Shown here: one piece after another, positions 1-11,061 of the stretch
How the letters are laid out: the number at the start of each line of letters is the position of its first letter
Position numbering within the stretch: the stretch's first letter is position 1
Assembly: GCF_000283155.1 (NCBI RefSeq)
Contig: NW_004454179.1
Span: 496,482-560,481 of the forward strand
DNA length: 64,000 bases
DNA from: Ceratotherium simum simum
Lineage: Eukaryota; Chordata; Mammalia; Perissodactyla; Rhinocerotidae
Direction: 5' to 3'
Notes under the pieces: model-generated
Told to the model about the DNA's origin: nothing
The model's input: the letters and a program-made list of their open reading frames with translations, nothing else
The model's database searches: none
Made by a program: the position numbers and the translations under genes

Positions 1-800
1 GGGGGGTCCTTGTAGTCAGGGGAGTGGCTCCACGTTGGGCTTTAGTTCCTCATATTCATGACCCACAATAATCCATGGATCCTTCTCAGTTTGCACTGAA
101 TTGCTTCTCTTGCTGGGATCGAGAATGAGAAATTTCTCAAGCAGATTTTCACATTCCGTTGACATGTAGAAAGGAATGTGATATATTCTGCTCAGTACCC
201 ACTCCCGTAGCTCTTGATGGCAGGAAGTGTCCATCGAGCAGTGTATAGAGGACGACTTCGAGGCTCCATATATCCACTGGGTCGTACTTTGACCCTGGAA
301 GGGTTCCGGGGCCCGGTTGAGAGGGACTGCCACAGAAGGTATCCAGCTTGTTGTGAAGGGTGAATTTGTTGCTGAAGTGTGCGAGCTTGATGCTCATGGC
401 AGCGTCCACAAGCAGGTTTTCTGCCTTTAAATCTCTACGGACAATACACTCTGGTGACAGTTTGCACAGCAGACACTATCTGCTGGCATTTGCCTTCAGC
501 CTCTTGTCTTTCCTACTGCCATGAGCCACTAGGGACTCAGACAGCTCTCCTCCACTAGCGTCCTTCCTAACAAGGCAGAGAGTTTCCTCAGCCTCCATCA
601 CTTCAAATATTGAACAATATTCGGGTGATCTAAGGCTTCATGATTCCTGCTGTGGGACAGTCTCTGGAGGCTGGAAGGGTCGAGTCTCATCAATGACCTT
701 CATGGCTCTCACTTTCCCAGTCAGGATGTGCTGGGCCGCCTTCACCGTAGCCGAGTTGCCCTCGCCGATGGTCTCGAGGAGACGGTGTCAGTATGAGCCT
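1..800 (-). pseudogene. Processed pseudogene of a MARK-family kinase (MARK2-like), truncated by the window edge
   Basis: Read on the minus strand, this matches microtubule-affinity-regulating kinases from the start of the kinase domain ([19 protein letters not shown], near 730-775) through the activation segment (KLDTFCGSP, near 325-350) to the linker after the kinase domain (FLILDPSKR, then HEYEELKPNVEPLPDYKDP at the left edge). The VEPLPDYKDP ending fits MARK2 better than MARK1, MARK3 or MARK4 as I remember those proteins. The sequence is contiguous with no introns, so it is a retrocopy. It is dead: there is a stop just before the glycine loop (about 788-790), several frameshifts and small deletions (two overlapping frames at 16-333 and 149-409), HRD reads RRD, and the DFG metal-binding motif is lost ([10 protein letters not shown]). 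A working MARK2 phosphorylates microtubule-associated proteins; this copy cannot. The 3' end and any poly(A) tail lie left of the window. The exact MARK paralogue is an inference. Confidence 0.85.
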
Positions 801-1990
801 CTCCTCGGCAGAGATGGCTGAGAGGCCCGCAGAGTGTTGGACGTCCTGCCATGCTTTGAGTCAAGATGCCCTAATCTGGGAAAAGCTGATGAGACCCTTG
901 TTCTAAATCACCTCAAAAGAAAATCAGTTCAAAGTTCACCTGATGAACTGGTCTTTATAGTGGAATCAAAGCACAATGCCAGACAAAAATAAAAATAAAC
1001 TGAACACTAAATTTAAAAAGAACAAATTAAGTAAAAAGAATAAGAAAAACTGAGAAAAGTAGAAATAAAAGAGTAAAGAAAAAAGAAACAAGGACAAGAA
1101 AAAAAGAATGGAGGAAAAAGAGAAAAACTAATGACAGACAGAAAACCCTCAATGCCAAGGAGGAAACTAACTGACTTTGGTCAAAGTCCCTTAGGTCACT
1201 GAAAAGCAGCTTCCTGAGCTAGAAGGACTGATAACCTAGGCCCAGTCAGGGACTTATTTGGTTCTTGGAATTCCAAAACCGTAGCTCTTTGTGAAGTTAT
1301 AGGAAGAAACATAACTATCAACAAGTTTGGGGATAATCCACAGTGATTTTCTCACTTTCTGGGCTCAAGTGAGACCCTTTACTCTTTTAAAAAAATTGAG
1401 GATCCCAAAGAGCTTTTTGTTTATGGGGGTTACAGCAATCAATTATTAGAAGTTAGAACCTGTAGGATGCCTCAGTGCCTTTTCATTTCTAGTTTGAAAA
1501 GTTGTCATAATTTTTGGCTTTTAAAGAGCTCATAATGTCTACACTTTAAATATTCAGTCTCTTTTTCTTTAAACTCTGAACAATTGCTGTCAAAATGATG
1601 CCACAACTTAACAGGCATCAGGGTACTATACCAAAATGTTCTGTTGCTTAAGACACAATAAGGTACCTTATTAACATCTGTAGCGCTGAGGGGAAGATAG
1701 CTGTCATCATATTTTCATTTTTTGTTTACAGCTTTGCCCTAGTTCTTAGGAGTTGATTCCTCCCTTCCAGGAGCCAGAGAACTGGCTCTGTCAGTTTCAG
1801 TATCTTTAACTGTAGAGGTTGCAGCTGTGAGCTGAGACAGCGTCTTCTACTCTTTTTTAAACCAACAGTCTGTGCTCTGTGTCCCTCTTATTCGGCATGC
1901 AATGGGGGGGTTGGGGTCTGGATGTTGGACATGTCAGCGGTATCTCAGAGAAGGGAACCAAGATGTCCCTACCTGATTTTTTTAAAACGT
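801..1990. other. Non-coding stretch with A-rich tract and possible DNA-transposon remnant
   Basis: No gene seen. 975-1135 is a purine/A-rich low-complexity tract (many AAAAAG and AAATAA runs). About 1360-1540 (gaggatcccaaagagctttt and following) resembles an old hAT-type DNA transposon remnant, but I cannot name the family with confidence. The rest is unassigned. Confidence 0.4.
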
Positions 1991-2800
1991 TTCCTTGAAG
2001 TGTAATATTGATACAGCCAAGTACACGAATCATCAGTGTGTGGCTTTGTGGCTGTTCACACATTGAGCTCATGGATTTAACCAGCAGCCAGATCAAGAAA
2101 CAGGACATTCCCAGCTCCTTCAAATCTCCCAACCCCTCTTCCCCTTACTTCCTCCACAATGGTGACCACATTCTGTCTTCTAACAGCACAGGTTAGTTTT
2201 GCTTGTTTTTGAACTTTACGTAAATGGAACCGCACAGTATTAAATTCTTTGTGTCTGCTTCCTTTGCTCACTATTTTTGTGAGACTCATCCATATGGTTT
2301 ACTTTGTTATTCTAAATGCTGTATAGTAACCTGTTGTTTACCCATTTTGCTGTTACTAGGCATTTGGGTAGTTCTCAGTTTTGGGATCTTGAGAATAGCG
2401 CTGCTCTGAACATTCTTGTTCCAGTCTTTGGTGGACATTTACATGGTTTTCTGTTGGATATATACCTAGAAATGGAATTAATTGCTTAAAAGATATGCAT
2501 ATTTTTGGTTTTAGTAGACACTGTTTGTCCCAGGTAACACATCCACCAATACTAATTCTTAGTATTGCCTGCCTTTTAATTTTAACCTTTCTGTGGGTGT
2601 GTAGTGGAGTAGCATTGTGGTTTTAATTTGCATTTCCCTGATGCCTAATGGAGTAGAACATCTTTTCATAAGCTTATTAACCATTTCCCCTTCTGTGAAA
2701 AGTTTTGTTCAAGTCTTTTGCCCATTTTTTTCTATTGGGCTGCCTGCATTTTTCTTATTGGTTTGTGGGTATTCTTTATACAGTTTGGATATGAATGCTT
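1990..2800 (-). mobile_element. L1 (old L1M type) 3' part, antisense
   Basis: The plus strand carries the reverse complement of the L1 ORF2 end and 3' UTR: 'actcatccatatggtt', then 'ggatatatacctagaaatgg', then 'tttgcatttccctgatgcc', then 'aagtcttttgcccattttt'. This order is that of an L1 on the minus strand, with its 3' end on the left. Heavily mutated; the short open frames here (2008-2196, 2224-2409, 2617-2925) are antisense L1 sequence, not genes. Confidence 0.8.
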
Positions 2801-2804
2801 TTTT

Positions 2805-3110
2805 GGCTATGGCCCTGCATGCATTGTTTTCTCCTCTCCACTCATCTCCATTAACTCCTGATGCCACCTCCTACTATTTTATCAATTGCTCATTCCTTCC
2901 AGCAATTGGGCTTCTTCTTCCTTGAAAATCCCCTGCCAGGCACACCCCCACCTCAGTGTTCTGCACTAGCTCCTACTTCTGCCTGGAATGTTCTTCCCCA
3001 GAGATCCATATAGCCCCCTCTCCTACCTCCTTCAAGTATTTGCTTCCAGTATCACCTTCTTAGTGAGGCCTTCCCTGATCTACCTATTTGGTCTTGTATG
3101 GTGTGTTGGG
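2805..3110 (+). mobile_element. L2 LINE fragment
   Basis: Contains the L2 3'-region signature: 'tgcctggaatgttcttcccc' followed by 'cctccttcaagtatttgc' and 'gaggccttccctgatc'. Sense orientation. Confidence 0.65.
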
Positions 3111-3124
3111 ACCAATAACACCAA

Positions 3125-3215
3125 CTTTGTTTTGAGAATTAGACAAAAATAAGTGTACGGTGCCTGGTAGCTAGTACACTCTCAATGTAACTGCTGTTTT
3201 TATTTTTCATTGTAA
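3125..3215 (+). mobile_element. MIR SINE 3' fragment
   Basis: 'gagaattagacaaaaataagtgtacgg..gcctggtagctagtacactctcaatg' matches the 3' half of MIR (deoxy-LINE tail), diverged. Confidence 0.5.
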
Positions 3216-3329
3216 CTGCCTTTATAAGACATATCTGTGAGGCATAAGCAGATGAAAGGGGTGTAGTAAAAAACTTGTCCTTGCCCAAAGAGAGGTCTGG
3301 TCTTTGTCCCTGGCTCCTAGGAGGTAACC

Positions 3330-3955
3330 TCTAAACCCTTGGAATTTCCTGAGGGATAGGAATGTCTTTTTTATTTACAGTGGGCCTCTTGGGTCACACT
3401 TGATAGTTTATGCTAATGAGGTGACTCCTGGTAGGCCGCTTGGGCCACGTGATAATCAGCCCTACTTCTAGGCTAGAGGAGAGAGCTGAGTGCTGACTTG
3501 AACCACATGGTCAATCAATCAATCATGCCTTCATATGAAGTGTATAAACTCTAGACACTGAAGATTGGGTGAGCTTCCCTGGTTGGCCATGCTCCATGTG
3601 TATTGTCACACATCGGTGATGGGAGGGTAGTATGTCCTGTGACCAATGGAAGCTTTGTGTTTGGAAACCTCCCAGACTCTTCCCTACGTGTCTCTTCATT
3701 TGGCTAATTTTCATTTGTGTCTTTTCTCTGTAATAAACTGTAACCGTGAGTACAATAGCTTTCAGTAAGTTCTCTGAGTCCTTTGAATGCATGATCAAGC
3801 CTGAGAGTAGTTTTGGAAACTCCCTGAACTTACACTTGGTGTCAGAAGTGAGGGCACTCTTGGAGACTGTGCCCACTAACTTTGTAGTTGGACTCAATTC
3901 TTGCAGGTGGTATCAGAAGTTTTGGGGAGACCTCACATTTGGGCTAACTGCAAAT
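3330..3955 (+). mobile_element. Old endogenous retrovirus LTR (ERVL-like)
   Basis: The region has an LTR-like layout on the plus strand: a polyadenylation signal AATAAA (about 3731-3737, 'gtaataaactgtaaccgtgag'), then an R/U5-like segment ending before 'ttggtgtcaggag' at 3958, which resembles a tRNA-Leu primer-binding site (TGGTGTCAGGAG). ERVL-type elements use tRNA-Leu. No gag, pol or env sequence follows, so this is a solo or near-solo remnant. The 5' boundary is uncertain and I cannot name the LTR family. Confidence 0.55.
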
Positions 3956-3957
3956 AG

Positions 3958-3973
3958 TTGGTGTCAGGAGAAG
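3958..3973 (+). other. Primer-binding-site-like sequence (tRNA-Leu type)
   Basis: 'tggtgtcaggag' agrees with the complement of a tRNA-Leu 3' end. Related copies TGGTGTCAGAAGTG and TGGTATCAGAAGT lie at about 3837 and 3907, so the motif is present three times within ~135 bp. Confidence 0.45.
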
Positions 3974-4289
3974 TGAGATTCAGTAGAATGACCATGAATC
4001 AGTGAAAGATGTGGTTTGGGAAGAGAAAGGATGAGAGGGCAAGGCTTGACAAACTTTTATTCCTGGACGGCCATGAAGTCACCTGTGATATGGAATTGCA
4101 GCTGTGTGGTAACCAGTTAGAATAAGTTTTACTTGAAGTAAAAGTTGCCAGTGGAATTTAGAAATGATGGATCCAACTCCCAGGGAGTTGGCTCACTGGA
4201 TGCATAAGGAAATGCAAAGTAATAAGAATAAAGCAGAATACACAGTTCTTTGATTATAGTTATTTATAATAGCCAAAATAAAAGTAATG

Positions 4290-4695
4290 GAGAGTATGGG
4301 TGGATCCTGGTGACCAAGCTTGGATTTTGGCTGGTCTCAACTTGTGCCTCCAGCCTTGGGGCACTACCACTGGGTAAAGTTAAACTGAAAGTAAAAGAAA
4401 GTGTTGCAGTCCATCCTGATGCTGGGCCAAAATTGGATTCTGGGCAGTCTGTGTTACAACCTTTAGCCTCAGGGCCCCTACCAATGTGTAAAGTACAAAG
4501 AAAAACAGAAGAAAGTTTGGGGTAGATCCTGACACTGGACAAAACTTGGATCCCAGCTTGTCTGTGTTAGAGCCTCTAGCCTCAGGGCTATGGCCACAAG
4601 GTCAAGTTAAAATGAAAGTAAGAGAAAGTGTTGGGGAATACTTCCTGATGCTGGGCAAGCTAGAATTGAGCAGGCTGAGCTACAGCCCCAGTTTC
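4290..4695 (+). repeat. Tandem repeat, ~109-116 bp unit, about 3.5 copies, degenerate peptide repeat
   Basis: Units can be anchored on 'atcctg' at about 4304, 4413, 4526 and (as ttcctg) 4642. Each continues with a ttggat-like segment, a 'gcctcagggc'-like segment and 'aaagttaaa..gaaagtaa..gaaagtgt'. Spacing is 109, 113 and 116 bp. In one frame, units 2 and 3 give related peptides: PDAGPKLDSGQSVLQPLASG then PDTGQNLDPSLSVLEPLASG, followed by KVQRKTEESLG and QVKMKVRESVG. A stop (ggg tag) separates them. Unit 1 is more diverged (GKVKLKVKESV). It lies just downstream of the LTR at 3330-3955 and may be part of the same element. No known family recognised. Confidence 0.75.
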
Positions 4696-4874
4696 ATTCA
4701 CTTCCAACGAGAAAAGTTATGCTCAAACAACAGATAGCAAACTATTGTATATGAGTTGCGTACAAAGGGGACATGTTTCTTATCTCTCTGAGCTCCTGGA
4801 AAGTACAGAACTTTGTCCAAGGTCAGGTCCAAAACGACATTTAGTAAACACTTTCGCATGGTGTGTTAGAAACA

Positions 4875-4948
4875 ATACTAGGGTTGGTGTCCAGAGATCT
4901 GATTTAAAATCCTATCTCTACCATTTATTATCTTTTTGACTTTGGAAT
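4875..4948 (+). mobile_element. MIR SINE, 5' piece (interrupted)
   Basis: 'ccagagatctgatttaaaatcc..ctaccatttattatctttttgactttgg' corresponds to the MIR core (tctgccacttactagctgtgtgaccttgg). Its continuation is at 5355-5455, beyond a MaLR LTR. Confidence 0.5.
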
Positions 4949-4949
4949 T

Positions 4950-5353
4950 TGTGTTAATCTGCCTGGGCTGCCAAACAGAATACCACTGACAGGGTGGCTT
5001 AAACAACAGATATTTATTTTCTCACAGTTGTGGAGGCTGAAAGTCCAAGATAAGGTACCGACAGGGTTTGTTTCTGGTGATGCCTTTCTTCCTGGCTTGC
5101 AGACAGCTGCCTTCTCACTGCGTCCCCACATGGTTTTCTTCTGTGAGCACACCTGGAGAGAGGAGAGGTCTTTGGTGTCTCTTCCTCTTTTTATAAGGAC
5201 ACCAGTCCCATAGGATTAGGGACCCACCCTTTAGACCTCATTTAACCCTAATTACTTCCTTAAAGGCCCTATCTCCAAATACAGTCATATTGAGGGTTAG
5301 GACTTCAACATAAAAAAAGAGGGGAGGGTGGAAATATAATGCAGTCCATTACA
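4950..5353 (-). mobile_element. MaLR LTR (MLT1 type), antisense
   Basis: Near full-length LTR in reverse orientation. It starts 'tgtgttaatctgcctgggctgcc' and has 'ggtggcttaaacaacagata', 'ataaggacaccagtcc' and 'ccctatctccaaatacagtc', ending 'gcagtccattaca'. MaLR elements are non-autonomous relatives of ERVL. It splits a MIR. The two frames here (4928-5152 minus, 5028-5213 plus) are within the LTR. Confidence 0.85.
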
Positions 5354-5354
5354 G

Positions 5355-5455
5355 AAGTGTTGCTTAATTTTAATTTCCTCTCATGTACCTTGCTAGGTAG
5401 CTGTGAAGATCAAATAAGGAGATGTAAGTAGTAGACACTTAGTACTTGATTTCTA
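5355..5455 (+). mobile_element. MIR SINE, 3' piece
   Basis: 'gcttaattttaatttcctctcatg..gctgtgaagatcaaataagg..tagtagacacttagtac' is the 3' half of a MIR and continues the piece ending at 4948. Confidence 0.55.
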
Positions 5456-6535
5456 AACGTGTATCAATTTATTTTTTAGACTCTGCTGTGCATTAGACTA
5501 TTGAGAGAGAGGAGATATTGAAAGGAATTTAGAATTTACATGAGTAGATTAAGTATTCATTACATATATGCTTATAAGTTGATTTTCTGCATTTGTGAAG
5601 AACATGAAGGTGTTTTTGGGAAAAGAAAACATTTGTTTCCTGGATTTATATGTATTCTTTTCACAGTGAGCACAAGTGCTAAGCAAGCCACCACTTTCTG
5701 GGTTTGGACATCACCAGAAAGTAATTAATGTCAGAGAACTTTGAAATCTATGAAGTGCAACACAAATCTATAGCATTATTTATTCTGCAATATATGTATA
5801 CACTGCATATCTCTCCAAAAGGCTTCAATGTAGTTTCCGGAAAAAAAAACCCCAAATGCATTTTGTTGTTTCAGTTTTCTGTGGCTTATGACATCAGTCA
5901 TGGAGAAGTAGAGCTAGCATTTTGAAATATTTGTCATTTTTGGGACTGTGAGAGCAAGCCACAGCCAATTAAAAGAAATTTTTGGTTGCACTTGGCCTGA
6001 CACTCTTCATTTAAATCTGACACTTGTAAACTAGACTGTGTATATAACCAACCTGGTACTCTGTGCTTTCCAAATAACATTCACCACACAATTCAGATAA
6101 TTTTCACCATGTGAAAAACAAGGAATCATCTGGTAGTACAAAAATCTTAATGCTATTTTACAGCAAACATTAAGTATGTCTTAATGTGAGCCAAGTGTCA
6201 ATGCCTTCTAGGCAGAGACTACCCAGAACACATCAGTAGTTGAACCAGTTGGTTCATTACTCATTGCAGCACGGGAGAAAGTACATCATAAGGAACTGGG
6301 GCTTCTCAGTAAGAGAGTGTTAGAAAGAACCTAACATAGGAGTTGGTTTGTTTCAGGGGATTTTGTGGAGGGTTTAAGGAAACAGGAGTTTGCTTTGGAT
6401 TGGATGTTGTCAGGAAGCAGAGGTAATTCTATGACTGTCCGGAGGACAATGGGACTTGGAATCACTGAATGATCCTGCTAGAGTTGGTGGGTGTCTTAGA
6501 GCGCTTTTCAATCAATCCCCTCTTTTTATCTAAGG
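5456..6535. other. No recognised feature
   Basis: AT-rich non-coding DNA. Two short adjacent frames (5540-5728 and 5728-5925, plus) show no recognisable family and no sign of splicing or codon bias. I see nothing else. Confidence 0.5.
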
Positions 6536-6539
6536 ACCC

Positions 6540-6600
6540 AGTGCTCAGATGGGAAGTAACTTGCCCAAGGTTGTACAAACATAAGTTGGGCTTTAAATAA
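6540..6600 (-). mobile_element. MIR SINE fragment, antisense
   Basis: 'ctcagatgggaagtaacttgcccaaggttgtac' is the reverse complement of the MIR segment around 'ttgggcaagttac'. Confidence 0.5.
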
Positions 6601-6689
6601 GCGTGTGCCTTAGGAAAGCAGAGAAGAGAGAGGCCATTAGAGATGGCAGGGGTGGTGGGGTGACTGTGGGAGATGGTGAACAAAATTCA

Positions 6690-6890
6690 TGAAGTGAAGA
6701 GTATATCTTGCCTGTTCAGGAGGTGGGATGGGCAAGCAGTAGGCCATTTGTCTGGGGTGGATGGTTTGTGCAGTTACTTGTGGGAAGAAAGGGCTAAGTA
6801 ATAGATTGAGGCCAGATTATAGAAGGCCTTGAATATAGGAAATGGGGAGCCACTGAACATGTTTGAAGGCAGTGCCAGGAAACAACAAGA
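6690..6890 (-). mobile_element. L2 LINE fragment, antisense
   Basis: 'ttgaggccagattatagaaggccttgaata..atggggagccactgaa' matches the antisense L2 block (ccagatcatg.agggccttg..gggaagccattgaa). Confidence 0.6.
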
Positions 6891-6999
6891 TACAGTAACA
6901 GAGACTTATAGCTAATCTCAATGTTCCTAACAGGGTAGTGGCTTTCATACTATTTTGACTATAAGTTACAGTAATAAATACATTTTATATTGAAACCCA

Positions 7000-7042
7000 G
7001 TACACACACACACACATACACACACACATACACACACACCTG
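7000..7042. repeat. (CA)n microsatellite with CATA interruptions
   Basis: Runs of ACACAC interrupted by 'catac' twice. Confidence 0.9.
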
Positions 7043-7304
7043 AAACTTAAGTTTATCAAAACAAGATTAACTTCACTATGTGTGCTGCCTTCTATTTTCT
7101 ACTCCATTCGACCACACTCTGCCTCCCTCTACTCTACTTCACTCTATTTTATTTCATTGCTTGTTTTTACCCACTAAATTGATTTTTCTTCCTACTAAAG
7201 AATGGCCTGAGGTTTGAAAAATATTGTTTTAAGGAGATGAATCAGTGTAGTGAGGGGGAAATAGGAGTAGGATGGCTGTTACTAGGTAACAGCAATAGTT
7301 TATT

Positions 7305-7600
7305 TTCAAAGAAATTCATTAATTCATCCCTTCAACAAACATTTATTAAGTATCTACTTCATACCAGGCATGAAGATACAAATATACCCCGACCCAGCAG
7401 TGCCCTTGAAGAGCTCATGGTCAGTGGGGGAGGCAGCCAATTCACTGTTGTACATCTTTAATAGATATTCGAGAAAATATTGCAGGATGGTCTAACTACC
7501 TGAGGAAAATGGGAAGGCTTTACAGAGAAAAGGGCATTTGAGGTGGTTCTTGAAGAATGAGTTTGCCAAGGGGAGGGGACTGGTGGAGGGAAAAGACTGT
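7305..7600 (-). mobile_element. L2 LINE 3' region, antisense
   Basis: 'cttcaacaaacatttattaagtatctact' (reverse complement of the L2 3' tail), then '..cttgaagagctcatggtcag' and 'aggtggttcttgaagaatga'. The short frame at 7237-7461 is in this repeat. Confidence 0.75.
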
Positions 7601-7637
7601 GTGACAATAAGTAGGTTCGAAAGCACAATGTGGTCTG

Positions 7638-7735
7638 GGTAGGGTTGCCAGATTTAGTAAATAGAGTGCATATAGTTAAATTTGAATTTCAGATAAACAA
7701 TGAATAATTTTTAGCATAAGTATGTCCCATCAGTC
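7638..7735. mobile_element. Dispersed DNA-transposon-like repeat fragment
   Basis: 'tagggttgccagatttagtaaata' and 'aaatttgaatttcagataaacaa..aagtatgtccca' are familiar from a short palindromic mammalian repeat, but I cannot assign the family. Confidence 0.4.
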
Positions 7736-9925
7736 TGGGAGGGGCACGACATTCTATGTGGCTGTAACATAGGTGGGCGTGGGAAGTGGTGGAGGTGAAC
7801 CTGGGGGTGTATTGGAATCATGCTGTGAAATGTTACGAGAGAATAAGCCTCTCCCCTGGAGACTCATGCTCACACTGAAGGCTAATTTAAGAATAATTAT
7901 AGAATGCTTGAAAAGAAATTAAAATAACACACACAGAAAAATATGTAACCCTTGAGTCCTTAGTTTATTAACAACAAAGGTAGAATCCTAGTGTGTGGGT
8001 GGAACGATTACTAATTATTAATGCTTATTAATTGCATTTGAGTAGTTCTTTCTTCACTTTCTATCCTGCTGATTTTAATTGTTTCTAACATGCCTTTGTC
8101 CCTGTGTTTGGAAGAGGGAATGAACATATTTTGCCGCATATACAGATTTCTTATTATATCCCAGCCTGAAGCTGCATTTAGGTTGTGAACAGTAATGGAA
8201 TGAATAACACGTGTGTGATAGCCAAGAGAGTCTTTGCTCTGTTTAAGCAATTGCCCAGATGTAACAGACTCAGGTTGTCTATCTTTCATCCTGCCCCTCT
8301 ACCCGCCACCTCGTTTGTGCAAACAGCTCCCCCTCCTCATCTACTCCTCGTGATATCATGGGAATGGCCCCTGGCAGGCCAGAGGAGGCACCTGACCCAG
8401 GCTGGACCAGGCCAAGTGCAGTCTCTCTTGTCGTAGTTGTAACTTTAAACTCAGGAGCTCACAGTAGCCATTTTTTTTTGTCATATGGACTGGAAAATCA
8501 GAGGGAGCCAGTGAATACTGGGTGGGGGGGCTTGGGCAGAGATTCAGTGAAGGAAAGAGAATGTGAGCATTTGTGTTAAAACAAAAACATACTAGAGTAA
8601 GTGAGTGAAGAATGAAGAGACACAAAGTCAGAGAGGAGACAGCAATAGAGATAGAGGTAGAGATAGAGAAGTTTGGTTGCATTCCTATCTTTGAGTTTTG
8701 TGAGGTAACTTCTTACCTTCTGATGCCTTTATGTTTAAACCACTACAGTGGATTCTGTTACTTGAAACAAGAGTACTAATTAATAAATCAGATCACTATA
8801 GTTGTATTGAAAACTTCTGTGATTTTCATGGTTTATTGGGGATTATGAGGGGGTTTTTACTCACTGGGTAGACGTTGACTATAGAACTCTCATGGAAGGT
8901 AGGAAGACCCATGGTTTCATTCAACTGTGTGTGTGCATTGCTGCACGTAACAAAAACTACCCAGGCACATGGTTTCTCTTTTCTGCCTGGAGCTAGTTCT
9001 GGACTTGTTGTAGGAAAAGCCCATGGGCTTAATTTGAAGCCAGTTTATTTTGGTTGGTTGGGGAGTTGTATTGTGGTACCTTTAACACTACACAAATTAG
9101 TGTTTTGCAAGGTGTGTTCTGTGTTCTATGAAACAGCTAGTTAGATCATGGAAAAAGGAGGGAGGGCAGTTCTGTGTCAGGTCATGTTTGGGTTAGGGAA
9201 ACCATTTTGCAGTACCTCAAAGAGTGTTTACTATGCTAATATGCATCGTGACTTTCTAAAAGGGAGAGAGCTGGTGCAGCTTTTCCGAAACTCACTTGAC
9301 TCCGGAGTGGAGTATTTCACTGGACTAGTGTCTCCCAGGCCACACTGGGATAGGATAGCTGAGCGCATGGGGCGGGTGGCTGCCACTCCTCCTGGGTGGA
9401 GGAGGGGAAGTCTCCTGGCCAGTAGCTGCCTCTGAAACACTGACTTTGCTTTCCAGGTGATGAGAAAATGATCTGATTGCAGGTGATTCTTCGCTACTCT
9501 TGACATGTCTAGAAGAATAGATTATTCAAAAAAGCGTCCTCTGAGAGAAAGGGAAAGCTTGGCTCAGTGTGTACCTAGATCAGGGGGTCCGTGGATGAGA
9601 GATCCATGGAGAAAATTCAGATCCATGGAGAAAACTTGGATGGGAAAGAAAACTACCTCTTTATTTTTATTAACCCCTGAAATGTAGCCTTTTTTTCAGT
9701 TATGAATGTAGCAACAGCCCTGAGTAGTGTGAGCAGAACCTGTAACTTTGTCAGCAGTAGAAATCATAGATACAGTCATATTACATCACAGTTGTTGCAG
9801 GTTTCTCAAAATGCCATTTATGCTTCTTGCTACTTTGAAATTATGGTAATTATTAGGCCTGCGATTAGATCTTGTTATTCAATGCATGAATAAAGAAGTT
9901 CATATTTACCCAAGTGTTTCCGATA
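7736..9925. other. No recognised gene; mostly unassigned sequence
   Basis: No repeat or exon recognised. 8640-8672 has a short (gagata)n-like purine tract. 9601-9636 has a small tandem duplication of 'gatccatggagaaaa'. The frames at 8356-8682, 8875-9144 and 9148-9435 have no family match I can recall. Confidence 0.4.
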
Positions 9926-9929
9926 ATTC

Positions 9930-9985
9930 CACATTAAGCACATTGCCTGGCCCATGGTAGGGTTTAATGAATGTTGACTGATGTT
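9930..9985 (+). mobile_element. L2 or MIR 3' tail
   Basis: 'gcacattgcctggcccatggtagggtttaatgaatgttgactg' resembles the shared 3' tail of L2/MIR. Too short to separate the two. Confidence 0.45.
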
Positions 9986-10606
9986 GTTACCACCAGCTCC
10001 ACCACAGCATTAGACTAAACTCCCATATTTGTTGCATATCTCACTTCAATCCCAACTTCAGAGTAGAAGGCAAAGTAGGTGTTTAAAAAATACTGGTCAA
10101 ATTAGATCAAATTATCTGCCTTGTTGATTCTTTTGCCTGTGATTACATACTAGAAAATTTCAGAGCTTTATAAGAACCATTAACTTGCTTATAAATTCAT
10201 TTACGCATCCCCATGTCAAATATTTACCTGCCAGTTCCTCTACCTTGGTCTCTCTGCTCAGGTGTTTGTGTGGTTGGAGTGGAAGTGAAGTGGGGGGCAG
10301 TAAATGGGAAGAAGTCTTTATAATCTGTTTATTCAACCTTCATCTCTCCCCAGTTTATCTCTGTTAACTCCAGAAAATTCAAGGGAAATGCTGCCATCTG
10401 TGTCTAGCACACTGCTCTGAGCCTTAGGGAGCTAGAGAAGCTTAAAACAACACAGGCTCTGTGTACAGTGTATTTTACAGGGTCACTATCAGAGACTGAG
10501 AGACCTGCTCTCTCAGGTTATCTGGGATTTAGGTGCATTTTGTATAATCTTCCCTGGGTTGCTTCAAGGAGCAAGTGGAAGATCGGCCAGGATAGAACAC
10601 ATTCTG
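9986..10606. other. No recognised feature
   Basis: Non-coding sequence with no repeat or exon that I can support. Confidence 0.4.
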
Positions 10607-10985
10607 TAATGGGTTGAATAGTGGTCCCTAAGAGATACGTCTAAGTTCTAACCCTTGGTGCCTATGCATGTGATCTTATTTGGAAATAGGTCAGATGTCA
10701 TTAAGAATCTTGACATGAGATCATCCTGGATTTAGGCTGGGCCACACAGGGGAGAAGCCCATGTGAAGATGGAGGCAGAGACTGGAGTGATGCAGCCAAA
10801 AGACAAGGATGCCAGGAGCCACAGGAAGCTGGAAGAGGCAAGGAAGCCTTCTTCCCTAGCGCCTCTGGAGGGAGTGTGGCCCTGCGGACACCTTTAGTTT
10901 GGACATCTGGCCTCCAGAATTTTGAGAGAATAAATTTCTGTTGTTCTAAGGCAAGAAGTTTGTGGTAATGACTAGGAAACTAGTA
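10607..10985 (+). mobile_element. MaLR LTR (MLT1 type)
   Basis: Near complete: 'gtaatgggttgaatagtggtcc', 'cttatttggaaataggtc', 'atggaggcagagactggagtgatgc', 'ggaagaggcaaggaagc', then AATAAA in 'gagaataaatttctgttgtt' and the end 'ggaaactagtaca'. Confidence 0.85.
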
Positions 10986-11061
10986 CATTTTCCTCCACTG
11001 GATACAGTGTAGAGCACCAGACCAGTGCTTGGCCCCTCCTGTGGTTTGTGTGACACACATT

